The translations under genes were made by a program, and so were the position numbers. Of a stretch of DNA of 64,000 nucleotides, positions 55,455-64,000 are shown in pieces. Each line of letters begins with the position of its first letter. Position 1 is the first letter of the stretch. The notes under the pieces were generated by a model, which was given only the letters and a program-made list of their open reading frames with translations, did no database searches and was not told the DNA's origin. Origin of the DNA: Alnus glutinosa (lineage: Eukaryota > Streptophyta > Magnoliopsida > Fagales > Betulaceae); the NCBI RefSeq assembly GCF_958979055.1, contig NC_084896.1, positions 22,499,501-22,563,500 on the forward strand. The letters are read 5' to 3'.

Positions 55455-57063
55455 GGTTGTTTCGATCCATCAAACATCCCATTGTAGCCTATCAATCCAT
55501 CTATGTTCCTCTTGAACCTTCCACTTTCCGGCAGGCAGCTACTAAACCCGAATGGGTTGATGCAATAACTCTCGAATTCAATGTCTTGTTGTCTAACAAA
55601 ACCTGGTCTTTATGCCCCAGACCTCTGCATCATAATGTGGTACAAATGGGTGTTTGAGATCAAGGAAAAACCTGATGGCAGTGTTGATAGGTTCAAAGCT
55701 CACCTAGTTGTTAAGGGATTCGATCAAGTAAGTGGAATTGATTATCACGAAACTTTTAGCCTGGTAATAGAGCCTACAACCATTTGTTTAATATTGGCTT
55801 TAGCAGTACAATTTGATTCGCAAATCAAGCAACTAGACGTCTCTAATGCATTTTTGCATGGTATATTAGTTGAAGAAGTGTATATAGAGCAACCTCAAGG
55901 TTTTATGAATCCCACCTATCTTGACTATGTGTATCGTTTACACAAATCACTTTATGGTTTGAAACATGCTCCCCGAGCTTGGTTCACGAGGCTCTCTCAT
56001 GCCTTGCTGGATATCGGGTTTTGTGGCTCTCAAGTAGACCATTCATTATTTGTGTACTACACTAACAGTGTTCATGTCTTTCTTCTCGTCTATGTCGACA
56101 ATAATATCCTTACAGGGAATCACACGGCCACCATGCAATGGATTATTGATAAGCTGAAATCAAACTTTGCAATGAAGGACCTTGGATCACTTGGCTATTT
56201 CCTAGGCATTCAGGCCATCCACGATGCTGCTGGACTGCACTTGCGTCTGTCCAAATATGTAATTGATCTCCTCAATTCCAGCCAAATGGTAGAATCCAAG
56301 CCTTATCATTCTCCTTGCACTGCTAGGTCCAAAATGTCTAAATTTGATGGTGATGTGCTGCCCAATCCAACTGAATTTCGACAGGTTGTAGGAGCTCTCC
56401 AATATGCTACCCTCACACGGCCAGATATTGCCTACTATGTCAACACATGCACACTCCCACTTTCGTGCATTGGACAGCAGCCAAGCGTGTGTTGCGCTAT
56501 TTGAAAAGCACAGTTGATTTTGGTCTTCACTTCCACAAAGGTGCCATCACGATTAATGCCTTTTGTGACTTCAATTGGGCTGGAAATCCAGATGATAGAC
56601 GCTCCACAACTGGTTTTGGTATTTTTTTGGGCTCCAATTAGTCTCTCGGTTCGCCAAGAAACAACATGTGGTGTCTCAATCAAGCACAGAAGCTGAGCAC
56701 CGCTCCATGGCCCTTGTTACTGCTGAGATGTTTTGGCTAAGAATGCTCCTCAAAGAACTGCAAGTACTTCTCCTCTCTCTCTCTCTCTCTCCCCCCCCCC
56801 CCCCCCCCCCGTCCTATGGTGTGATAACCCAGGTGCTCTTGCCTTAGCCTCCAACCTTGTATTTCACGCTCGAACCAAATACATCGAAATGGATGTCCAT
56901 TTTATTTGGGAAAAAGTTGCTAACCGTGACATCCAACTTTGTTATATATCCACACTCGACCAGATTGCTGATATCTTCACCAAGGGCCACACGGCTGACC
57001 GCTTTTGTTTCTTACGTGAGAAACTGCAGATCGTTCCTCCCATCGATCAGTTTGCGGGGAAGA
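55455..57063 (+). pseudogene. Second Copia pol remnant: RT and RNase H
   Basis: RT text TKPEWVDAITLEF, FEIKEKPDGSVDRFKAHLV, QLDVSNAFLHG and YVDNNILTG are present. The second catalytic Asp of YVDD is Asn. Frames shift near 55640 and again near 56440, and a TAG follows FLGSN (56639-56641). RNase H ([30 protein letters not shown]) is interrupted by a CT/C microsatellite, then resumes [35 protein letters not shown] polypurine-like GCGGGGAAGA precedes the LTR. The protease and integrase are absent, replaced upstream by Gypsy gag. Confidence 0.88.
56773..56810. repeat. (CT)n(C)n tract inside RNase H remnant
   Basis: CT repeats (56773-56790) followed by about 20 C, between KELQV and VLWCDNPGA where related pol proteins have only a few residues. 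Confidence 0.9.
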
Positions 57064-57209
57064 TGTTAAGTGTATCACGGACAATCAGCAAGGAGTAATT
57101 AAAAGCATCCAGAATCAAATACAATCGTCCTCGCATCAAGCACCTTCCTTAGAGAAGAACGTTGACACAGATGAGGATTGCACAACTCACAAGATCAATT
57201 GACAGCCAG

Positions 57210-58406
57210 TGTAACGACCCACCCCCAATGACACAATATTGTCCGCTTTTTGCTCCCCCAAACCAGACTTCCCAGGAGGTCACCCATCCTGGTACTACTC
57301 TCGCAGAAGCACGCTTCACTGCGGAGTTCTGATAGGTTCATGATCATCATGGCTTTAAAATGCATTGTGTCATAAATGGTGCATTTATACATATAAACAC
57401 ATCCTCATTCCCAGGCGATGTGGGACGCCACAATCAGCCCCTCTTTGGACCCAGCGTCCCTGCTGGCGTCCCTCATTGGGCTTGTGCATGCTCCCACCAT
57501 CTCAGGCTGGGCAATGGCTCTGATACCATTTGTAACGACCCACCCCCAATGACACAATATTGTCTGCTTTTGGCTCCCCAAACCAGACTTCAAATTAGAC
57601 TTCCCAGGAGGTCACCCATTCTGGGATTTGCTCTCGCAGAAGCACGCTTAACTGCGGAGTTCTGATTGGTTCATGGTCATCACCGCTTTAAAACGCATTG
57701 TGTCATAAATGGTGCATTTATACATATAAGCACATCTTCATTCCCAGGCAATGTGGGTCGTTACAAATGATATCAGAGCCATTGCCCAGCCTGAGATGGT
57801 GGAAGCGTGCACAAGCCCAATGAGGGACGCCAGCGGGGACGCTGGGTCCAAAGAAGGGGTGATTGTGACGTCCCACATCGCCTGGAAATGAGAATGTGCT
57901 TATATGTATAAATGCACCATTTATGACACAACGCATTTTAAAGCCGTGATGGCGATGAACCTATCAGAACTCCGCAGTTAAACGTGCTTCTGCGAGAGCA
58001 ATCCCAGGATGGGTGACCTCCTAGGAAGTCTGGTTTGGGAAGCCAAAAGCGAACAATATTGTGTCATCGGAGGTGGGTCGTTACAAATGGTATCAAAGCC
58101 ATTGCCCAGCCTGAGATGGTGGGAGCGTGCACAAGCCCAATGAGGGACGCCAGCGGGGACGCTGGGTCCAAAGAGGGGGTGATTATGACGTCCTACATCG
58201 CCTGGGAATGAGGATGTGATTATATGTATAAATGTACAATTTATGACACAATGCGTTTTAAAGGCGTGATGGCCATGAACCTATTAGAACTCTGCAGTTA
58301 AACGTGCTTCTGCGAGAGCAATTCCAGGATGGGTGACCTCCTGGGAAGTCTGGTTCGGAGGAACCAAAAGCGGACAATATTGTGTCATTGGGAGTGGGTC
58401 GTTACC
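57210..58406. mobile_element. Cassandra (5S-bearing TRIM) complex: four LTRs in inverted arrangement
   Basis: LTR A 57210-57432 and LTR B 57531 to about 57750 read on the minus strand around a 98-bp internal region. LTR C 57864-58085 and LTR D 58184-58406 read on the plus strand with their own internal regions and primer sites (ATGATATCAGAGCC at 57767, ATGGTATCAAAGCC at 58087). Near 57750 the minus-strand LTR B switches into the end of a plus-strand LTR at a shared GTGGG. The flanks GCCAG (57205-57209) and GCCAA (58407-58411) look like one target duplicate, so the whole complex occupies a single insertion site. Confidence 0.87.
57956..58036 (+). repeat. 5S rRNA-like internal promoter domain in Cassandra LTR C
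   Basis: ATCAGAACTCCGCAGTTAA, then GTGCTTCTGCGAGAG, then GATGGGTGACCTCC and GGAAGTCT match the Pol III control region (box A, intermediate element, box C) of plant 5S rRNA. The other three LTRs carry the same part. These are not functional 5S genes: the 5' half of 5S rRNA is missing. Confidence 0.88.
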
Positions 58407-58669
58407 GCCAATGTTTACAATTCTCCTTGATTCATGATATTTGTATTCCTTATTTACACTGGATTCAGTAACTATACATATCAACAATTGCTGGCTTTCC
58501 TTTCCTAGTTTTCCTTAGTTATACACTTACCATATATAGGAGCTGTACGAATTATGACTTGCCATTTTAGATGGCTCTCTGTATTGTATTATAAAAGGGA
58601 ATGGAACTCTGTTCTTGGTTTCAAGCGCTAGCAACCAAAACAGATTTTGAATATTTTCAATAACGGTAT

Positions 58670-58672
<3 letters not shown>

Positions 58673-58714
<42 letters not shown>
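58673..58714. repeat. (AT)n microsatellite
   Basis: About 21 AT units directly after the Copia LTR end. Confidence 0.95.
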
Positions 58715-58717
<3 letters not shown>

Positions 58718-59491
58718 AAATTTCTCATGATTCCTTGATACTTATCCATGTTAGAGTTTGGGCTTCACTTTACTATGATATGTATTCTATCTTTCGGAAC
58801 AAAAATGGGCAGAAGAATAAGGATAAAGTTGTCTTCCAAATTTAATTAGAAAAAACAATTAAATCGATACTTGTCTTTAAATATGTAATTTTTACATATA
58901 TTTATAATTTGCATATGCATTTTTAATAGGGCATATAATTTTTATATGCATTTTCAATAAAATTATTAGTTCGGAATTACTTACCTAAAAAATATAATTA
59001 TTACTTCGGAATAGGAATAGAACTTTTTAGAGAAAAATAGGCAAGTTGGAAAGACGCCACTCTTTTTTCTTTTTCTTTTTTTGAAGTTGGAAATAGCTAC
59101 TTTTTCATGGGACAGGACTTCCACGTACTTTGAATATTAAAGCAGCGCCTACCATGAACCATGAACCATGAACCATGAACTTTAATTATTAAAACAGTAC
59201 TGCTTATTAAAGAAAGAAAAATAAAATAAAATAAAATAAAAAATAAAAATCTACCAGACAACGGCTCCCCGTTTAAAGGCATTGGGTGGGTATATACCTT
59301 TGGCCTTTACCGATGGCATAAAATTAGGGTCATCTTTGGCGGGCTGAAAATCAATCACTTTTAGGAACGTCGTACTTAAGAATTATATGCATTTTAAACA
59401 CATGTTAATTTAACAAATTGAATTGGCAGCTGATGCTTTAGCTCCATATCTCATTGAATTGGCAGCTGAAGCTTATAACCATTGTCGCTGA
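58715..59491. other. Intergenic DNA related to 12300-13260
   Basis: Shared text includes TTATCCATGTTAGAGTTTGG and CATATGCATTTTTAATAGGGC, a trace of array growth. Contains four tandem copies of CATGAAC(CATGAAC) type 7-mers at about 59153-59180. No gene seen. Confidence 0.5.
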
Positions 59492-59747
59492 AGCTTTGGT
59501 AGTTGTTCATGCTGCGAAATTTTATTGGAAGATTGGTTTTTTCAGAATCAATCTAGAAGGAAATGCATATCACGTTGTCAATGCAATTAAAATGAGAGTC
59601 TATAATTAGAGCAAAATGGGTCATCTTATTAATGGAATCAAAGATGATCTAGGTAAGGTGAGATCATAGAGTATTAAATATATTAAGAGAGATGCAAGTT
59701 ATGCTGCTCATTTTCTTGTCCGTGAGACGATTTCTTCTATCATAAAT
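59492..59747 (+). pseudogene. RNase H-like fragment of a non-LTR retroelement or related family
   Basis: Reads AKFYWKIGFFRINLEGNAYHVVNAIK, then MGHLINGIKDDL, then IKYIKRDASYAAHFLVRETISS in one frame with two in-frame stops. The pattern (LEGD-like, VVNAI, KRxxNxxAH) is that of RVT_3-type RNase H domains found in plant LINEs. Only this domain remains. Confidence 0.65.
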
Positions 59748-60158
59748 AAAGTTTAAGTTTAAGAAATTTCAAACTGTATCTATAATATCCATATAATATG
59801 AGTAAATCAGAAATTTGGATCGGCCAAGTATTCATGGGGACTTAATATAATTTGTCTTTTATACATTATTTATCCAAAACAATTTCCAACTTTCATATGT
59901 AGAAAGTGAACAGGGAAGTCTATCCCTATATGAAAGGGCTAGTAATCAATCTTATCCTTAAAGTTACATGGAGGCTATGACGATTAGATTTATGTCCAAG
60001 GGGGGGTGTTAATTACCGGCGGCTACACGTTTTTTGTTTTTAAAATACCACTTGCTTATTATATTAATTAATTAGGTACCCTTCCACTATATATTTCCCT
60101 ATATATTGTACCCCTTCAACATGTCCTTTTGTTCATAAATGATCGAAAAGAAACCAAC

Positions 60159-60939
60159 ATGATGATGTTTAAGATTTCACTTGCAATTGTTTGTGTCATA
60201 GGCGTAGCATTGTTCCATGTCTCCCTTGCCCAAAACTCACCACAAGACTACCTTAATGCTCACAACGCGGCTCGTGCACAGGTGGGTGTTGGACCTATGA
60301 GATGGGATGCAAAGGTTGCTTCTTATGCCCAAAATTATGTCAACAAGCTCAAAGGCAGCTGCAAACTCGTTCATTCAGGTTTTAAATCGACACTTATTCT
60401 AAAAGTGTAAATTTTATATTCTAACACTCTCCTTATGTGTGGATCGGATATAAACTCTTTCTTAATAAGTGATACTCAATACGTAAAATATTTAATTGAA
60501 AATGACTGATACAGAGTTCTAACTCAGAACGATCTGCTGTGATGTATATTGATTATTAAATTACTACTTATCCCAATAATTTAAACTTATAGAAAGTGAT
60601 GAATTTAATTATTTAATTTATATTTTAACATCAGGTGGGCCTTACGGGGAGAACCTTGCTTGGGGGAGTGGCGACCTTTCCGGCACAGCTTCTGTAAACA
60701 TGTGGGTAGCGGAGAAATCCAAGTATAACTATAATTCCAACTCATGTGTCGGCGGAGAGTGCCGCCACTATACTCAAGTGGTTTGGAGCAACTCAGTGCG
60801 CTTAGGGTGTGCCAAAGTGCGGTGCAACAGCGGCGGCACTATTATCAGCTGTAACTACGATCCACCAGGCAACTATGTCAATCAGCGTCCCTATCTGAGA
60901 GTTCTTCAACAACCTCTAGGCATCTTCTATAACCTGTAG
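60159..60939 (+). CDS. PR1: PR-1 gene 7, two exons if the TRIM is spliced (join 60159..60378, 60635..60939)
   Basis: Exon 1 starts [16 protein letters not shown], a signal peptide ending at SLA before QNSPQDYL, and runs through HNAARAQVG and LVHS. A 256-bp insertion (60379-60634) with GT..AG edges follows. Exon 2 continues [34 protein letters not shown]. Removal restores the split Gly codon exactly and gives a 174-residue protein with six core cysteines. Two oddities: Arg replaces Gly in CGHY (allowed in CAP signature 1), and the frame runs 14 residues past the usual terminal PY, probably through a 1-base insertion before the old TGA. Of three in-frame ATGs (60159-60167) the first is used. 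If splicing fails the product stops after about 83 residues. Confidence 0.82.
60380..60630 (-). mobile_element. TRIM retrotransposon acting as candidate intron of PR-1 gene 7
   Basis: Perfect 5-bp target duplicate TCAGG at 60375-60379 and 60631-60635. The right LTR (about 60554-60630) ends TATATTTTAACA. The left LTR has an internal deletion and ends TTCTAACA near 60425. The primer-site complement is eroded. The element supplies the T of the GT donor and the U-rich tract before the acceptor; the duplicated target supplies the G of GT and the AG. Confidence 0.9.
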
Positions 60940-61994
60940 AGTGCTGTAAAATGATCCAAAAGAAGTGCATATAAAGAGAATAAAACGAGAGGGATATATA
61001 TCGTTGCATGCCCAATGAATAAATTTATTATAGCTTGCTAGCTATTTATAACGTCATTCTGAAAAGAATTAATAGTAATGATTGGATTTCTTTAGAATTA
61101 GAAGTGATTTGTTTTTGTTTTATTTTTCAAAGTGATTAATCTCCAAATGCAACCTATAATTAAATATCATGAACAATTTCGTCTTCTTGATCTAATGCTT
61201 AGGAAGCAGCATCCCCAAGAGTCGAGATCTAACAATCGATGCTCTCTCTCTCTCTCTATAGTATTTTCATTATGCTTAATTAGTCCATCTAATTATCTCC
61301 TTTCATATTTATTTATTTATTTTATTGACTCGTGACTGTTGCGTACGTACCTGTCAATGACCATAGTTTTGCCCTCGCACCTCCAAAGGAATATCCAATC
61401 TTGTGGTTTTTTCCTGGCGATTAGAATGGGAAAATAGTTAAATTGGCGTTTGGAGTAGCTAGTGACAAACAGCTTCTTTATATTTAAAAAATGATTAACT
61501 ACTCCCTAAAATAAGGAAAAAAAAAAAACAACAACAACAACGTACACAAATAGGTTCATTTCCTTAAAAAGTTGACAAAAATTTTTAATTTATTACGTAA
61601 GCACAAATCATATTGTAACACGTGTCATTTAGAATAAAACAAATTATTAAAAAATTAAATATAAAATATACATTAAAAAAATAAAAAATAAATAAAAAGA
61701 AAAGAAAAGGGATTTACTTGCTCAATTATGGCATATTTTTGTCACCAAACTAAAGAATGAGAATATAACTATTCCATTCAATATTCTTTTATTCTCAATA
61801 ATAATTATTAATTTCTTTAATGAAATACCCTTTCTGCTATCTAAATGAAACATCAAAGTGCTCTCCTATAAAACTTATGAAATAGGTGTTTTTTTTCTTT
61901 TTTTTCTTTTTTTTTTTTCCGTTTTGCTGGGCTAGAGTACAGTGTCCTGTCAATATTGGGCCATACGGTGGGGGTTGTGGGACTAATTTTTTGG
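60940..61994. other. 3' flank of gene 7
   Basis: AT-rich, with a short (CT)n at about 61241-61257. Text near 61360-61410 resembles 44378-44420 upstream of gene 6. No gene seen. Confidence 0.5.
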
Positions 61995-62310
61995 AAAATA
62001 ATTTTTGTACAACCCATTTACACAATTTCTACATATCCTAAGACACATTGATGACACATTGATGGGACCCATCAATGTGTCTTGGGTTGTGTAAGAGAAA
62101 TGTTTGGCCATACACTCTCATCCCACTCGTATCTCACTCTTGTCTACATGGACCAATAATGTAAGAGATAGTAAAGAAAGTGTAGTGAGACCTTAATTTT
62201 TTTAACAATATTAGTTGTTCATGTAGACAAAGGTGGGATAGAAAGAAAATGTGAGTATATAGCCAAACATTTCTCGTTGTGTAAATGGATTGTGTAATAA
62301 ACACATTCCT
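61995..62310. mobile_element. Nested MITEs
   Basis: Outer arms TGTACAACCCATTTACACAA and TTGTGTAAATGGATTGTGTA. Inner arms GAGAAATGTTTGGCCATACACT and GTATATAGCCAAACATTTCTC. A further small hairpin (GACACATTGATGGGACCCATCA) lies in the left arm. No coding capacity. Confidence 0.65.
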
Positions 62311-62407
62311 AATTTTTTTGGTTTTGTTGCCTAATTGCATGCTTGATTGTTTGTTGAAAAAAATAAAAAAAATGAATGGAAAGCACGCAGCTTTGAAAGG
62401 TGTTCTT

Positions 62408-62620
62408 ATGGGATGAAAATCATCTACAATTAATTATTTATCCGAAGTGAGAGATTTCAGGCAAGTGATTATGAGATACCACTTATGAAATTTATGGGAC
62501 CAAATAAAAATTAGATTATCCAACCACTTATCCGGTCAGATAAATCCTATAAGTAGTCTCTCACAATTACCTGCCTTAATTCTCTCAAATTCAAACAAAT
62601 AATTTTAGACGAACTTAATC
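62408..62620. mobile_element. MITE related to the one in the gene 6 promoter
   Basis: Shares CAGGCAAGTGATTATGAGATACC, TTATCCGGTCAGAT and TCTCTCACAATTACC with 44754-45051. Its ends and target duplicate are not clear. Confidence 0.6.
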
Positions 62621-63586
62621 TCTTATTATGTCAATCAGTGGCCCAATGGGGGCGTGAAAAGGGAAAAGAACAGAAGAGTTAAGAGGAAAGGTGGGTCCTT
62701 GGATCTATTGATGAAAAAATGTTACATGTCTTGGGAGACACATTACACCCATCAATCCTATATACATTGTGTTTGAACTTCTCTTTTTTGGACGTGGGGG
62801 GGGGGGAGGGGGGGTGGGGGGGTGCTGAGGGCCATGCCATATGGATTTATATTTTTATAGGTATTTTGTATTGGAATTGTTTGTTTATGTTTTTGTTTTA
62901 AAAATATAAAATTAAATATAGAAAACAAAAATTTTAATGAACAAACGAAGATGTAACAGTGAAAATCAATCATTGAAGCAACATTTATAAAAATAAATAA
63001 ATAAATGTTAATTTTATTGTCACATTATCTCAATTATATACCAATCATACAACAATTCATTAAATAGAAGATTATTTTTTTATTAATACTACATGACTTT
63101 TAGCTTTGCACTTTAGGAGAGTGACCAAAATAAATAAGGTTGTGTACAGATTTCACTGCCTTTTCTTAAGGAGGACCAGCAAACTGACAGCGCATTTCTC
63201 AGTTATTTTCCACCCAACACCGTGCCAGCATTTTCCACGAGAAAGAACGAAAAGGAAAGAAAGACAATGATATATATGCATATATCCATGCATGCCACGA
63301 TTCTGATTGTAAATTTCCAATGGGATGTGGAAAAAAAATATCCCATCCTTCTCTTTTGAATTTTCGCACTTTAATAGGACATGTTTGATGCTTAAGTGCT
63401 TGTTTGAGTGTACGAATTTTTTGTATTGTTGTTTTTGGTAGGGCTTTGAGGGTTGTTGTCCACTCGATCTGTCCTGTGAGTAGTTTGCTCCTATTTGGAG
63501 GGATTTTGTTGCTGTGTTAGGCTTTATAAAGGTTTTTTTCATCCAAAAAAAAAATATCTCTAAATCCTAAAAACCAAAAACTGAAA

Positions 63587-63633
<47 letters not shown>

Positions 63634-64000
63634 AATAACTTATGGAGATAATAAATGGCATTTAACTTATCATATATGTGGATGTAGAATTTGTAATGTC
63701 GCTTGCGAAGAAAAGAAAAAAGAAAAAAAAAATCAATAAAATATATAGCATTGTATCAATTAATTAAGCATGCAAGAAAAAAAAATAAAAAAAATATTAA
63801 TAATAATTAAGCATGCATGCCATACAGCTTCAGTGCGTAAAGATGAATTAGAATTAAAAATAGAGGGGAAAATAAGAGATAAATTGAAAAGAGAAAGAAA
63901 TAATTAAATTGATGGAAGAACTTGTAGAATCATTCCCCTTTGTTTCTCCATTTAGTATTTGGTTATAAGTACACCAATCAATCTCTAGCTTGTATCGTCA
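62621..64000. other. Gene-poor end of the window
   Basis: Holds a G-rich run (62797-62822) and an (AT)n(TAA)n microsatellite at about 63594-63638. GT-rich text at 63380-63545 ending in a poly-A run is reminiscent of a LINE 3' end but is not conclusive. No host gene seen. Confidence 0.5.

Larger units (their letters stand above)
57064..58673 (+). mobile_element. 3' LTR of the second Copia remnant, split by Cassandra elements
   Basis: Starts TGTTAAGTGTATCACGG after the polypurine tract. It resumes at about 58407 (CAATGTTTACAATTCTCC..), with a TATTATAAAAGGG promoter (about 58587), and ends near 58673. Without the insertion it is about 410 bp. No 5' LTR is found. Confidence 0.7.

Noticed and set aside
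57210..58406. 5S rRNA genes
   Set aside because: Only the internal promoter half of 5S is present, embedded in LTRs with primer sites; this is Cassandra.
63153..63560. 129-residue minus-strand ORF, or a LINE 3' end
   Set aside because: The ORF has no recognisable domain. The GT-rich text with poly-A resembles a LINE tail but lacks coding evidence or a target duplicate.
1..64000. tRNA or other structural RNA genes
   Set aside because: None recognised by eye; the only tRNA-related text is primer-binding sites of LTR elements. A tRNA scan of the window would settle this.

Overview
This window looks like nuclear DNA from a dicot plant, probably a woody one. It is AT-rich and intron-poor, packed with LTR retrotransposons, TRIMs, MITEs and (AT)n microsatellites. 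Its only recognisable host gene family is PR-1 (CAP domain). I cannot fix the species. There is no sign of an organelle, bacterial or viral origin.

The backbone is a same-strand tandem array of seven PR-1 loci, at 2886, 9761, 20902, 30812, 35828, 45213 and 60159. Four are clean single-exon genes of 161-163 codons with nearly identical cores and a shared proximal promoter. One is a diverged copy (2886). One is a pseudogene with a nonsense codon (45213). One is readable only if a retrotransposon is spliced out (60159). Each mature protein would be a secreted CAP protein of about 137-140 residues with six core cysteines and a C-terminal CAPE-like peptide.

The array grew by segmental duplication. 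Block 1 (about 4.15-23.3 kb, PR-1 genes 2 and 3) is repeated as block 2 (about 23.8-36.6 kb, genes 4 and 5) in the same order. Insertions and deletions private to one block can be read against the other block as an empty site. Examples are a CACTA element at 17812-18962, a MULE at 21586-23237, a hAT element at 24060-24784 and an indel of about 4.3 kb. Remnants shared by both blocks are older than the duplication: a Copia RNase H piece, a TRIM, an inverted pair of Gypsy LTRs and a foldback element.

From 36.6 to 45 kb there are solo LTRs, foldback repeats and otherwise featureless AT-rich DNA. From 47.6 to 53.4 kb a full-length Copia element with two 434-bp LTRs differing at one base sits inside a GT61 glycosyltransferase pseudogene. 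From 53.7 to 58.7 kb lies a composite of Gypsy LTR and gag joined to Copia RT/RNase H. The 3' LTR of that composite was hit by a rearranged Cassandra (5S-bearing TRIM) cluster in inverted orientation. PR-1 gene 7 follows at 60.2 kb, then MITE-rich DNA to the end.

The most interesting observation is that two different PR-1 loci carry the same TRIM family inside the coding region. Each sits at a CAGG target, so that the duplicated target plus the element termini form GT...AG boundaries. Excision at those boundaries restores the PR-1 frame exactly. This looks like retrotransposon-made introns in a gene family that is otherwise intronless here.
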